Part shown: piece by piece, positions 11,700 through 23,417 of the stretch
Layout: each line of letters begins with the position of its first letter
Position numbering within the stretch: the first letter of the stretch is position 1
From: Diorhabda sublineata
Taxonomy: Eukaryota > Arthropoda > Insecta > Coleoptera > Chrysomelidae
Length of the DNA: 64,000 nt
Reading direction: 5' to 3'
Assembly: GCF_026230105.1 (NCBI RefSeq)
Contig: NC_079476.1
Coordinates: forward strand, 10,306,709-10,370,708
Position numbers and translations under genes: made by a program
The notes under the pieces: generated by a model
Told to the model about the DNA's origin: nothing
Seen by the model: only the letters and a program-made list of their open reading frames with translations
Databases searched by the model: none

Positions 11700-12697
11700 C
11701 AACTTTTATCTCTTTATACAATCATACGCTTGTTCAAAATATATAGAAAGTTAGTATGGTTTTATACTTTGCTCTAAAAACTTTTTCCAAGACATTGCTG
11801 TTACCAAAAATTTAGACAATCATAGTCCTCACACTTCTGAAGTCAGGCTAGTAGGTGCCTATTTTTTTCATTATAGGGTAATAATCTAGTCGCTATATTC
11901 CTTGAGAGTACTTTGTAAGTGGTGCTGAAAAGTTAAATACCACGGAAATTCCCACAATCCACTTTTCTCTTTTTATGTAAAGAGTTGCATTTTATTTATT
12001 CTAAATTCTCATAGTATTCGAAATATATTTATTCATCCTTCCCCTTCAATATCTCACTACCTCTGATATCATTGAATCTTGTATTGGTGACTTTACATTT
12101 TATAGTTTATTTTTTTTTAATGTTGATAGTTCGCAGCTTTTATCATATTCCACAATAGAATCATATATTTTTACCTCCACATTAGTTGCATCTTCATTAT
12201 TCGGCTAGCCTTTCAATTAAAATGAAATAAAACTTTCTTTTCCTCAAATTGTGGATTTTCTTTGCTAAAATGATGAATTAATTCGAAACCATTTCAAACA
12301 TAGTTATTTATGCAACAAACAATTCCTACGAGTGAAAAAAAGTTACTTTACTCACGAGTTCATACAAAATTTGGAATCGCCGGAATTTGGAATTGCCGGT
12401 CGAACCGTCCTACTTGTGAAAAAAAGTTACTACACTCACGAGTTTCATATAATATTTTTCCTACGTCTGTAGAAACTTTTATCAATTTTTATTTTGTAAT
12501 TGTAATATTGAAAGTACAACTGTGCGCATTATTAATTCGAAATGAAGAAGAAGTTACATTACTATTGTTACTTGAATTGACATGAGAAAGAAAGCGTTCA
12601 TTGCCTACTATTTTGATAAAACGGTTTTATAATTACAAAATCACGCAAAAGCGTAAAATAATGAACCGCTACGGTACTTTTTTTCACGCTTTTTTAC

Positions 12698-12740
12698 CAA
12701 TTCAGAAATTACATTCTTTATGAATGTAATTTCTGAATTG
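12698..12740. repeat. Perfect hairpin, 19-bp arms (unit 2)
   Basis: Exact copy of the hairpin at 6034-6076, offset by 6664 bases. Confidence 0.9.
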
Positions 12741-13314
12741 AATAAAGAAAACATTAATATTATAACGGACCTAGAAAAAATATATTGTTTATAAAACAAT
12801 AATTGATAATATTTGTGTTCCACCGACCATTAAACAATGACTTCATTTGATAATAGATTCTTCATCTTTCGCGAGTTTTATACTTTGCTCCAGTCCACAC
12901 TGCTTCGATTTCCAATGCTACAGTATTCAAATGTATTTTATATAGACACCCACCATATAGCTCAATACTATTTTTTGTTGGTAAATCTGAATGCGCGAAA
13001 GTTCGCTTCTTTAACAAGAGCTCCTATGGCAGCTATAGTTAAATTCTTTAATGACAAATTAAATTAGACTTGCCTCTATATATGAGTATATGGATTTATA
13101 GGTCTGGTTATAGGTTTCAGGTACCTAACAAATTGATTTTCTAAAATCTCTGAGTGTAAACTACAAAATTTGAAAATACCCATAAAAATTATCTCCATCG
13201 ATTGTAAAATATTCTGTTCCTATTATTTCAAAAAATTTTTACTCATTTTATTTCCTTAATGTAATATCCATTCTTAAATAAATTATTCCTGTGATTCCCA
13301 TTAATAGATACAAA

Positions 13315-13349
13315 ATTCGTCATTCGTCATTCGTCATTCGTCATTCGTT
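13315..13349. repeat. (ATTCGTC)5 tandem repeat (unit 2)
   Basis: Exact copy of the heptanucleotide array at 6651-6685. Confidence 0.9.
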
Positions 13350-14218
13350 AAATTTATAGACCCTGTGTCGATTAAGCGAGAGAATGTAAACTTTATCAAT
13401 TGAGTCAATCAAGTTGATGATTACATTCTTTTGTGGGACACACTCATTAATCCTTAAAGTTCCAGAAATGTTATTCGAACAGACATAAGAATGACTTTAT
13501 ATTTATTATGAGCTTCCAAAGCAAAAAGAAGAACTTCAATGTCGTTCTGATCGGATAAATATGAAACTTTTATTGGATACGTATTTTTATTTAGCACAAT
13601 CCTATTAACAACAAAACACACTTATGAATATTGAAGCAATTCTTGTGGTAATGCGTTTTTTAAGGATTTGTTTTTTGGATATTTTGTCAGTATTCAATCC
13701 ATTAATGCTCAGAACTATAAAAATGTTTAAAAATGATCGATTGTGTTGTGTTATTAAAAGGTGAAATACTTGAAAAAATGTTTGCATTGTAATTTATGAT
13801 TTTGTATGATATTATTTTCATTTATTTTAAAAATAAATGAAAACAATTGAAATATAATTACAATTTATGAAATTCGTCAAAAGATATAGTTTACTGGAAT
13901 TACAGGACGGTCGTATATTTTAGTTGTTCTATTCTTACATAGGGACTATCTTCTTCTTGTCTGTGGGCAAATTATACACTAGGATCCTTTCAAAGTGCTA
14001 CAATACACTGTGGCCTTTTTATGCTCGGTATTTTTATTTAATTCCATATTTCTTTACGAGATATGGTGAAATCTCTCGTCTCAAATTGACTTATCTGCCT
14101 CATATCCGTAAGAGAGGGTTAACTGATCCAGTGCAGTATTGGTGCTTACAACTTTTTCCCTCTCTTAGTGATTTTGTAATTGGATATAATATTATCCGAG
14201 TGATATTAACCTATCTTA

Positions 14219-14765
14219 TACAAGGGTTGCTACTTAAATTTGGAGATATGGCAACACTGATGTGAATACATCCAATGTGATATAGCCATCATAAGGTTTG
14301 ACATTTTCAATGGCGACCCTACTCAGAACGTGTTGTCATACGAATGCTATTCAAGTTGTTTTGTCGGAATAACTGAATATGTCGGCATGTTGTTCCATTA
14401 GACTTTAGAGCAATGTACAATGGTCAATTCTGAATGTAAGATCATTTAGTGCCACCAGTCGAAACAAAAATGTTTTTGAATAGTCAAAACATCGATTGAG
14501 GGGTCATCCTCCGTACAGTATTTGTTTGGCAGCCAATGATATATTCTTATACCCACAGATAAAAAAGATCGAAAAAAAATTGCGTCGCGAGGTCAACGTA
14601 TTTCTATACCTGAAGCAGCGCTTGATGCGTTCAAATCACATATTTTGGACGTACCTCAATCGGAAAGGATAGAATGACTTCGACAATTGGTTCAAACGCA
14701 TGCAAGAGTTTATTGATCTTAATAATAAAATTTGAAAACCAATATAAATATTTGTCTTTGATCGA
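14219..14765 (+). pseudogene. Internally deleted mariner relic
   Basis: The left end (about 14219-14360) begins ACAAGGGTTGCTACTTAAAT and matches the 5' terminal region of the mariner at 45382, with which it shares GAACGTGTTGTCATACGAATG-like sequence. It then jumps to the C-terminal part of the same transposase. There, after shifts, one reads SPDLAxNDxFLFPQIKK-like sequence around 14510-14560, then LMRSNHIFWTYLN and DNWFKRMQEFIDLNN (family form DNWFKRMQKCIDLNGEYFEKQ). The central catalytic part is missing and the 3' inverted repeat is lost after about 14765. It is a non-functional deletion derivative of the same subfamily as the 45-49 kb element. Confidence 0.65.
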
Positions 14766-14904
14766 AAATATTTTACTTTTCTGCATGTACTCAACACCAT
14801 AGTCATTTGACGATGAGCTAACGACACTGTTACCTTTCCATTTTATACCTATGGTCCTAAGGTCCTTATTAATATTTCCTCTTATACCTCTATTCATAAT
14901 TTTA

Positions 14905-16090
14905 TTATTGCGTTACCATAGCAACGAACAATAACTTATTAGAAGTGTCAGTGTAAAGTTTGACGTCAAAAAAGTAAACCAGAGCTACGCAATAAATTAA
15001 AAGAAAAAAGATGTCCACCGAAATTATGAAAATCGAGTAATAAGTATCGAGTATCGTGCTATCATCAAGTACCTGTATTTAAAAAAGTTAAGAGGCAAGC
15101 AGATTTACGAAGATATGCTTAATACCCTTGTTGATCAATATCCTTCGTATGCGACCATGAAAAATTCGACTGCAAGCTTCAAAAGAAGTAAATTTTCCGT
15201 TGAAGATAATGATCGATCGGGAAGGCCAGTTTCTGTGTCAGTCCCCGAAAATATCGATACAGTTCATGACATGATTTTATCCCACCGTCGAATTGGACTT
15301 AAACGGATATCTGAAGCTCTGAATATTTCGTACGAACGCGTTCATCATATATTTCACGTCAATTTGGATATGAGAAAAATTGCTGCAAAATGGAATCCCA
15401 AACGTTTGAATGTTGACCAAAAGCGTGCAAGGGTAGAAGCATCGCGTTCGATCTGTGTTCGATTTGAAAACTATGTAGACTTCTTGAACCGAATTGTTAC
15501 TATCAATGAAACTTGAGTATTTCTACGATCCAGAAACAAAACAGCAATCGATGGATTGGCAACACTCTGGTTCTCTAAGACCTAATAAGTTTCGTGTCCA
15601 ATAATCTGCTGAAAAAGTTCTTGCTTCAGTTTTTTATGATTGCCATGGAGTAATCATGATTGATTTTTTCGATAAGGATAACTGGAGATTACTTCGACAT
15701 TACTGACCACTCTATAGGAAAACATTAAAGAGAAAAGTCGCGGAAAGCTATCCAAAGGTTTTTTTGTTTTTGCAGGACAACGCTCCTGCACACAAATCTC
15801 ATCTTGCCAAGCAAAAAATTCGTGATTTAGGGTTTGAATTACTAGAACACTCCCTTTATTATCCAGATTTTGCTCCGTCTGACTATATTCTCTTTCCTGA
15901 AAAAAAGTTTAAAAGGTCGTAAATTTTCTTTTAACGGGGAGGTAATAAAAGCTGAGGAGATCTGGTTTCCAGAAAAAGAAGAAACATTTTTGTTTTGAAA
16001 GGTCTAGAGACGTTGCAGGTTCGCTGTAATAAATTTATCCAATTTAGAGGAGAATATCTTGAGCAATAAAATATTTTGACATTGAAATTT
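14905..16090 (+). pseudogene. Mariner transposase pseudogene, near full length
   Basis: The reading starts at ATG 15011 (MSTEIMKIE then a stop). It continues through the helix-turn-helix part, with the open frame 15115-15516 containing DRSGRPVSVSVPENID and RRIGLKRISEALNISYERVH. The first catalytic block is TINET (family form TMDETW), so D is changed to N. Further on are YDPETKQQSMDWQHSGS, VFYDCHGVIMIDF, FLQDNAPAHKSHLAKQ (second aspartate kept) and LEHSLYYPDFAPSDY (third aspartate kept). The reading ends RCNKFIQFRGEYLEQ and a stop at 16066-16068. Several stops and frameshifts disable it. Length matches a complete mariner of about 1.2 kb. Relatives of the same lineage lie at 21310-21945 (inverted) and 23418-24214. 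Element ends are approximate. Confidence 0.8.
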
Positions 16091-16820
16091 TGTTTGGTTC
16101 TATAGTAGACTAAATATTTTTCAATATATCCTCATACATTTCATTATTCTGTTTTCTTCTTCTTGCTTCGATATTCATATTTCAACTTCTCCGAGGTAAA
16201 AAAAGTTATGGAAATATAAACAAATGTAGATATTCTTCATGTGAGATATTAGTAAATTTTTGCGCACATATTTCCAAGATCTCGATTTTATATAGATATT
16301 TCTTCATTTTTGTGTCCTTGATGAATGTGAAACTGTAATGGGCTGGCTTGGTACTCAACTCAAGCCTTATAGCAAAAATTGTATGGGCTCACTGCGGATA
16401 AATTGCTTACAGCCATATTTTCAAGGTTCCATTCAATGCTTTGTCAATCATTGAACGTAACTTAGCCATTTTGTTCTCTTGAGGTAGGGTACTGTTGCCG
16501 AACGCATGCAAAAATCTGTATATCCCTTCAGATCGATTACCCCTCATAATACCAGTGTATTAAGCAAATATTCAGCTTCTTCCTTCTGCGTGGTGGAGGA
16601 AGGTATCCGCTGCCAAAAAAATCCTATAAATATATATAACTCTCTGCCGGAAACTATTCAAAAAACAAAATTATAAAAATATCGTTTGTAACTGATCACG
16701 AGCTCTTGAATAAATAATATAACTATGCTCAAATGAGAACAATAGTGGTACTTTTCCAAAAAGAAACTGGCGAATTCGCGATTCTAAGGGGAGTGATAAT
16801 TTAATAAATCAAGTACGTTC
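16091..16820. other. Spacer, no gene recognised
   Basis: AT-rich sequence between the mariner and the hAT element. I see no coding signal or inverted repeat. Confidence 0.5.
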
Positions 16821-16828
16821 TTCTAGAC

Positions 16829-19522
16829 CAGGGGTCTCCAGACTTTCCAGCCTTAGGGCCATAATGATTATTCCAGTAAGTTCCGTAAACCATATTATCA
16901 TTGTTGCCGGTGGTAAAAAATAAAATAGTCCACTGATGAACAAAAAAAGTCCGAAAAAGTACGCAACGTTTAAAAAAGGCTGCAAGTCGGACTAAAGTCT
17001 GCAAATCGGCAACTCAGCATAATTTTCCTATCATTATCTGTAATTTCTAGATTAGTCGTAGAGTACGAAACATAAGGAGTAACAAGACTCGACATATGGT
17101 GGACACAAGCGGAAATAGGTAGTACCTTCTATCGCTAACTGATGGTGCTAATAGCACGTACAGAATAATCTCGTTGGTTCGAGAAAGTTCTGATGTCTTC
17201 CACTCACTTCTAGATGGCAGTAATTGGAATATATAAGAAGGCTAGTGGCGCGATCACAAGACAGTTCATATGACACTGTTGTGAAACAAAATAGTACGTA
17301 CCTCCTTAAAACGTGTTTGTGCGTGTTTAAGTTTAAGACATCTTTGTAACAGTATTTTTATTTGAATTGTTGCTTTTTTGTGAGATTTAATAGTATGGAA
17401 AAGAAGCGAAAAATTGATAATGAAACAGAAAATTCAAAGATCAGTGGATCAGTATTTCGTAATTGAGTCCAGTAACAAGGCGTTATGTTTGATTTGCAAT
17501 GAAAGCATAGCTGTTCTCAAAGAATATAACATTAAACGTCATTATGAAATAAAACGTTTGCAAAATTACTCAAAATATACAGGACAGAAAAATTCGAAGA
17601 TATGAAGCGCGGATTGAAATCGCAGCAATCTTCATTTACAAAACTCAAAACTGAATAAGAGGCTGCAACTCGTGCCAGCTTTCGTGTGGCTCTTGAAATT
17701 GCAAAACGTGGGAAACCATTCACCGATGGAGAAATGATCAGAAAATGCATAATTGCAGTACCCGAAGAAATGTGCCCTGAAAAGGTAAATTTATTAAAAA
17801 CTGTCAGTATGTCAGCAAACACTGTGGCTCGAAGGGTAGAAAACATCGCTAAAAATATATCTTCTCAACTGTTCGAGAAAAATGAACATGTTGAGTGGTT
17901 TTCTTTGACCTTGGATGAGTCAACGGATGTATCAGATACTACTCAGGTGTTGATTTATATTCGAGGAGTAGATAAAAGCTATGAAGTGCATGAAGAACTT
18001 CTTGATATGTATAGTATTTATGGCACAACTACCGGTACAGATATTTTTAAAGGAGTTGAAATGGCCATTAATCAAAAGAACCTTCGATGGAAAAACTTGA
18101 AATACATTACAGCTGATGGAGGCAAAAACATGAGTGGAAAAGATAAAGGAATGGTCACTCTTGTGTCAAAGGCTGTAGAAAATGACGGTGGTCTGATATG
18201 TCTGAAGTTCTGAAACCAGTCATATCAACTGTTAATTTTATCAGATCTTTTACGCTGAAGCACCGACAATTCCGACAGTTTATTGAAGAGATTGGAGAAA
18301 ATGACTTACCTTATCATACTACCGTACGTGGGCTTAATTATGAGAAAGTTCTTCAGCACTTTTTTGTGAGTAGTGATCGAAATTTTTTTGAATGAAAAGC
18401 ATCGCCCTCTTACTGAATTACAAAACAACGGATGGCTGTGGAAGTTAACATTCTATGTTGATTTGACAAAACATGTTGACGAAATGAATTTGAGATTGCA
18501 AGGAGAAAACCAGCATCTTCCTGATTTATACACTAATATCAAATCATTCCGGAAGAAATTGATACTGTTTCAATCACTACTACGAAGTAAATGTTTTTCA
18601 TATTTTAAAACATGTGAAATATTCAGCCACATCATTGAGGCTGAGTTTCCTATCGATTTTGCAATCGAAACTTTGAGTGCTTTGAAAATAAATTTTGATA
18701 CTCGTTTCTTGGACTTTGATGCCATTGCGAATCAAATTAAAATTTTTCAGAGTCCTTTTTATACTGACATTGAAACTCTAGCCCCGGAACTTCAAATGGA
18801 AATGATTGATTTACAGTGTAGTGATATAATTAAGAGCAAATGTCAAAACTCATTTTTTTTGGAATTTTATAAAAGTCTTCCACTGGCACAATTTGATAAT
18901 TTGCATAAATTTGCTCGGGGGCTGTTTTTAGTACTACTTATTTGTGTGAGAAGACCTTCTCCAAAATGAAGTACACAAAAAATGTTTACAGATCTAAATT
19001 AACTGATGAGCATCTTAAATCTTTTTTAATAATTGGTACAAGTAAAATTACTCCACAACTACAAACTATTGTCAGTGGAAAATATCAACTACATAAATTT
19101 CATTAGTATTTCATATGTCATTATGCTTGTTATAAGTTATGTTTTTATTTAAAATGTACAGAATGTTAGTTGGATTTATTTCAATAATTTGTTAGTTATT
19201 ATATCCTGAAGTTACATTTTCTGCATATTATACATGTCTTTACTCATTACAATTCTGTGTTTCTTTATCCAACTTATTACAAAAACAATAACAATAAGCC
19301 TACAACAATGTTATGAGTAGTTAGCCAATGACCATATCAATGTAGAGGTCATATTAATAATTATTCAACATAAAATTAGAATACTTCGGTAAACTAAATT
19401 TAATTTGCTATAAAAAATATGTTCTCTAAAAGGAGTTTTCAAGTATGCTAGCTCTCCACGGGCCGGACAAAATCTATCCGCGGGCCGGATGTGGCCCTCG
19501 GGCCGTATTTTGGACACCCCTT
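16829..19522 (+). mobile_element. hAT DNA transposon (about 2.7 kb) with 8-bp target duplication
   Basis: The left end begins CAGGGGTCTCCAGACTTTCC and the right end, read inward, begins AAGGGGTGTCCAAAATACGG. Both are the usual hAT form CAGGGGTGTCCAAACT, with GGGCC-rich subterminal sequence (GCCTTAGGGCC on the left, GGCCCGAGGGCC on the right). The 8 bases outside are TTCTAGAC (16821-16828) and TTCTAGGC (19523-19530), matching at 7 of 8, which is the target duplication length of hAT elements. Inside is a broken transposase on the + strand. The element is complete end to end but coding-dead. Confidence 0.9.
17395..19107 (+). pseudogene. hAT transposase pseudogene, GTF2IRD2/ZBED-like
   Basis: Decayed transposase resembling the hAT-derived half of vertebrate GTF2IRD2. 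The start MEKKRKIDNE at 17395 shifts frame into SVDQYFVIESSNKALCLICN, the BED zinc finger. Its two cysteines are kept, but the expected final histidine after KRHYEIK reads R, so the finger is probably broken. Next come KRGKPFTDGEMIRKCI and the first catalytic block LDESTDVSDTTQVLIYIRG (open frame 17686-18213), then FIRSFTLKHRQFRQF. The long frame 18373-18969 includes NDLPYHTTVRGLNYEK-linked sequence and FKTCEIFSHI. A last shift leads into the hATC dimerisation segment FSKMKYTKNVYRSKLTDEHL, ending LHKFH and a stop at about 19105. Four or more frameshifts make it inactive. Confidence 0.8.
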
Positions 19523-19530
19523 TTCTAGGC

Positions 19531-20940
19531 GGACGTATTATTAGTGCCTTCTGCAAATGATATTGGTATATAGATTCATTTTCAGTCTCTGGGTCATTGA
19601 AAGCTCCTCAGGCATTATTAGGTTGAAAAATATAGTGTAGAAAAGATTGAACCAATTTTTTTATAAGGTTGAAAACTAAGGAATACACTATTAGATAGTG
19701 AAATAAATTACCTCGATAAAGCAAAATCGTGATACTAATTCAATAAGTTTCCTTGGATTATAGTAATTTTTTGAAAAATCAAATGTATATGAAAATGGAA
19801 TGGAACATTGTGGCAAACTTTTCATTTCATTCATTCAACTATTATTATGCTTAATATATTACGTTTTGCACAAATAGAATGACAGTTCCCTTATATTATG
19901 CTAATTCCAACGAATGAAGTATGTAATAATAAAAATCATTCCTGCTTTGTCAAGAACAGCTCAGGTAACTGAGTGAAGTTTTGATGTAATTGTACCGTAT
20001 TTAATGTAAGTGACTGATTCTACAACAGAAGATGAAAGCTTCTGAAAACGTCCTTAATTAACTGGATTATATAATACACTATATTGGATTAGCATAGACA
20101 TAATGATGTCTGAGTATGTTTTGGATATAATGTCTGCTTCCGAAACTTTGGCGAAAGGTCTAATGATATTAATGACAAGACTCGTGTAAAAAATTATTTC
20201 TGTATATTCAAATCGAAATAAAAGAAGAAGTCTGGTGTTGTTCATTTGGTTTTTGAACGAGTCTGTACTTTTGTACTGTTATTTCGCAATTTTATTAAAG
20301 TAAAGAGCATCTCCTTTCCTAGAATCCTAGCATTTCTTGATAAAACTGTGTTCGCTGATAATGAATTTAATAACCAAATCTAATGTTAATCAGTTAATTG
20401 CTTATCACAGGAGAAAGGTGTTTCACATTGTACAGGATATTGAATTTAACATAAAAAACTGATCCCTTGAGAGGTTGTCGAGATGGAATTACGTTATGAA
20501 AGTGAACACGGCTAGAAATATAAAATTTTATTTGATACTATCATATTCTGTATTTATTTTCAGTGCAAGGAATAAATTTTGTGCCAAAAACTTCCTACAA
20601 TGACTCGCTGAAAAATTAATACAGCCGTAACGTAACTTTATTACAATTATACTGGACAAAATAGTAGTTATAAAATCGTCATAGTTTATTTCATAAACTC
20701 CTAATTGCCATTAATTCTCGTTCTGTTTTCAATAACTCCATGTGGCTACGTTTGAATGCTTATTACTCTATCGATCACTTTATCGTTAAATAAATTATCA
20801 AGGTATGACCTGGTGAATTCCACCGTTTCTTATTAGATTTTATATATATTTCAATAAATCGATACAAAATATTTGATACGATCGTAAAGCTTTGTTGTTC
20901 TATTTCTCGTCGTTAGGAAGTTATTTGGGATGTAAATCAA
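19531..20940. other. Spacer, no gene recognised
   Basis: AT-rich sequence right of the hAT target duplication. Short open frames show no recognisable motif. I see no repeats apart from the microsatellite that starts at about 20949. Confidence 0.5.
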
Positions 20941-20948
20941 ACAAACTT

Positions 20949-20992
20949 CGTCTCTCTCTCTTTCTCTTTCTCTCTCTCTCTCTATATATATA

Positions 20993-21031
<39 letters not shown>
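20949..21031. repeat. Compound (TC)n-(TA)n microsatellite
   Basis: A TC-rich run with a few TTT interruptions passes directly into a TA run with one TTTATA interruption. It sits where the outermost bases of the left inverted repeat of the next element would be expected. Confidence 0.9.
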
Positions 21032-21032
<1 letters not shown>

Positions 21033-21309
21033 AACTGTAGATTCTAGTCCTCAAAATATGATGATTCTGCTCAGCATGCCTTATGCAAATATTGCTAGTT
21101 TCCTAGATTTCCTAGTCCAAAGTTCGAATTTAATTTTGATTTTTGCAATAATTTTTTATGTTTTCAGAATTTCTCTTTAGAAATTGGCAATTTTACGTTT
21201 TTTGGCATGAGATATCATAATTTGCACTGTTATTTAACATTGCTAATAGAGGGCGCTAGTTACACTTGTTTGTGTTAATTAAATCAAAGTAAACTTTTTT
21301 TGGGCTAAT

Positions 21310-21945
21310 CAAAATATTTTATTACTCAACATATTCTCTTCTTAATTGGATAGATTTATTACAGCGAACCTGCAACGTGTCTAGACCTTAAAAAAATATT
21401 TCTTCTTGCTCTGCAAACCAGATCTCCACAGCTTTTATTACCTCCCCGTTAAAAGAAAATTTACGACCTGTTGAACTTTTTTTCAGTTGAGGGAAGAGAA
21501 TATAGTCGGACGGAGCCAAATCTGGTGAATAAGGGGGTGTTCTAGTAATTCAAACCGTAAATCACAAATTTATGCATGGCAATATGAGATTTGTGTGCAG
21601 GGGCGTTGTCGTGCAAAAACAAAACACCTCTGGATAGCTTTCCACGTCTTTTCTCTTCAATTTTTTTACCCGCAGAGTGTTCAGTAATGTCGAATAGTAA
21701 TCTCCAGTTATTGTTCTACCCTTATCCCAAAAGCCAATCATGATTACTCCATGACAATCCTAGAAAACTAAAGCAAGAACTTTTTCAGCAGATTATTGGA
21801 CACGAAACTTCTTAGGTCTTGGAGAACCGGAGTGTCGCCATTCCATCGATTGTTGCTTTGTTTCTGTATCGTAGAAATGTATCCAAGTCTCATCCATAGT
21901 AACATTGTTTTCAAATCGACCCCAGATCGAACATGATGCTTCTAT
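21310..21945 (-). pseudogene. Mariner transposase fragment inserted in an inverted repeat
   Basis: On the - strand the frame 21996-21793 reads SIWGRFENNVTMDETWIHF (first catalytic aspartate intact), then YDTETKQQSMEWRHSGSPRP. Further on, with shifts, are VLFLHDNAPAHKSHIAM, the third aspartate block with a missing base, and the C-terminus RCNKSIQLRREYVE with a stop near 21330. The N-terminal DNA-binding half is absent. The fragment joins host element sequence at GAAGC|TCTATTAGCAATG near 21945. It is very similar to 23707-24214 in the opposite orientation and shares the same frameshift at the third aspartate block. Confidence 0.8.
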
Positions 21946-22164
21946 TAGCAATGTTAAATTAGAGTGCAAATTATGATTTCTCATGCCAAAAAACATTCAA
22001 CATTGCTAATAGAGGACGCTAGTTACACTTGGGCTAAACTTACAACTAAAATAATAAAAAAATATTAAAAAGTGTCGAATTCTACAAGAAAAAGTTACTC
22101 TTCTTTGATTCGTGTAACTCAATCGGTTATCGAGTTATTTGCTTCTAAAAGCGTCTACAATTTG

Positions 22165-22818
22165 CCCATTTTTTGCAAGATGTTAACAATGTTAACCCAG
22201 ATTTTCTGGATACAATTCTTTTTATTGATGAGGCAACATTTTCCAGATGAGGAATATTTAATTAAAAAAATAATCATTTGTGGGATTCTAAAAATCCACA
22301 TGCTATGAGGGAAACACATTTTCAGCACAAGTTTAAGGTTAACATTTGGTGTGGTGTAATATGTGGGTATTTAATGGGTTCTTTTGAACTGCCAACCAAT
22401 TTAAATGGACCTCTTTATTTAGATTTTTTTCAAGAACATTTACACGAATTACTAGAGGATTATACATCTCGCTTTAAGACAAAATATGTGGTTTTTGCAC
22501 GACGGAGCACCACCAAATTATTCTTTACAAGTTCGTCAATACTTAAACGAACAGTTTCCGCATCGATGGATTGGTCGTAGAAGTGAGTTGGCTTGGCCAC
22601 CAAGAGGCCTTGATTTAAATCTTTTTGATTTTTCAATTTGGTCGCAAATGAAGGCATTAGTTTACAAAGAAAAAATTACTTCTCTTTCACAACTGCGACG
22701 GAATATAGAAGAAGCCGCGGATGTAATTAAAAATAATAGACAAGGATTATTTGATATTAAGAGATCTTTACGAAAGCGGATCATAAAGTGTATTGAAGTA
22801 AATGGTGGGCATTTTTAG
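22165..22818 (+). pseudogene. Mariner-like transposase, N-terminally truncated
   Basis: Reads, after shifts, NPDFLDTILFIDEATF (first catalytic D), then in the frame 22278-22580 NPHAMRETHFQHKF, VNIWCGVICGYLMGSFELP and FFQEHLHELLEDY. The overlapping frame 22486-22818 carries WFLHDGAPPNYSLQVRQYLN (second D), RWIGRRSELAWPPRGLDLN (third D; the family form is PRSPDLNPLDF) and the end RKRIIKCIEVNGGHF with a stop at 22816. This group usually has an N-terminal DUF4817 domain. Here the left inverted repeat runs straight into the middle of the catalytic domain, so that domain is deleted. One frameshift lies near 22490. It is not functional. Confidence 0.8.
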
Positions 22819-23417
22819 CATTTGCTTTGAAGTTTTTTATTTTTGTTTACAAATTTGTTATTGTTACATAATTAAGGAATAATAAAATTTTTTTATGAAA
22901 ACATTAAAATTTATTCCACATTTTAGAAACAAATAACTCGAAAACCGATTGAGTTACACGAATCAAAGAGGAGAATCTTTTTGTTTGTAGAATTTAACGC
23001 TTTTCAATATTTTTTTATTATTTTAGTTGTAAGTTAAGCACAAAAAAGTTTACTTTGATTTAATTAACACAAACAAGTGTAACTAGCGCCCTCTATTAGC
23101 AATGTTAAATTAGAGTGCAAATTATGATTTCTCATGCCAAAAAACGTAAAATTGCCAATTTTCAAAGAGAAATAGTGAAAATATAAAAAATTATTGCGAA
23201 AATAAGAATTTAAATTTGAACTTTGAAACTAGGAACTAGGAAACTAGCAATATTTGCATAAAGCATGTTGGGCAGAATTATCATATTTTGAGGTCTAGAA
23301 TCTACAGTTCAGAGATTAGACATTCTTAATGAATCACCCTGTATACATATCTATAAGTATACGAGGATGTATTGATATCTAATTAGCCTACTAGTTCCAT
23401 GCATAAACAAAATATTG

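Larger units (their letters stand above)
7198..13861. repeat. Tandem duplication, unit 2 (6,664 bp)
   Basis: Second copy of the unit at 536-7197, same orientation. The differences I could find by eye are one substitution (T at 2194, A at 8856) and one extra TA in the microsatellite (40 units in copy 1, 41 in copy 2). All frames that are open in copy 1 translate identically here. The match ends at about 13861, where the sequence continues AATTTATG instead of ATTTCTC. Such near identity means either a very recent duplication or an assembly error; the sequence alone cannot tell which. Confidence 0.95.
21033..23341 (+). mobile_element. Mariner-like element with about 390-bp inverted repeats, interrupted
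   Basis: The right inverted repeat spans about 22921-23312 and continues to a terminus reading GAATCACCCTGTATA at 23331-23345, typical of a widespread insect mariner-like group (inward form TATACAGGGTGATTC). The left repeat is split into 21033-21300 and 22029-22150 by an inserted mariner fragment. Matching landmarks are AGAACTGTAGATTCTAG (left) against CTAGAATCTACAGTTC (right), and CGAGTTATTTGCTTCTAAAA (left inner edge) against its complement at 22921-22940. The last roughly 30 bases of the left end are missing and replaced by TA repeats. The body carries a truncated transposase at 22165-22818. Confidence 0.8.

Noticed and set aside
536..13861. The 6.66-kb unit as a large transposon (Helitron, Maverick or retroelement)
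   Set aside because: Its ends show no inverted repeats, no long direct terminal repeats, no CTRR-type Helitron end and no coding capacity of its own. It is better read as a segmental duplication.
13924..14265. 113-codon open frame on the + strand just after the tandem duplication
   Set aside because: It is rich in Phe/Tyr/Leu as expected of AT-rich chance frames. It has no recognised motif, and its 3' part overlaps the mariner left end that starts at 14219.
17532..17846. 104-codon open frame on the - strand
   Set aside because: It is the antisense shadow of the hAT transposase, whose motifs are on the + strand.
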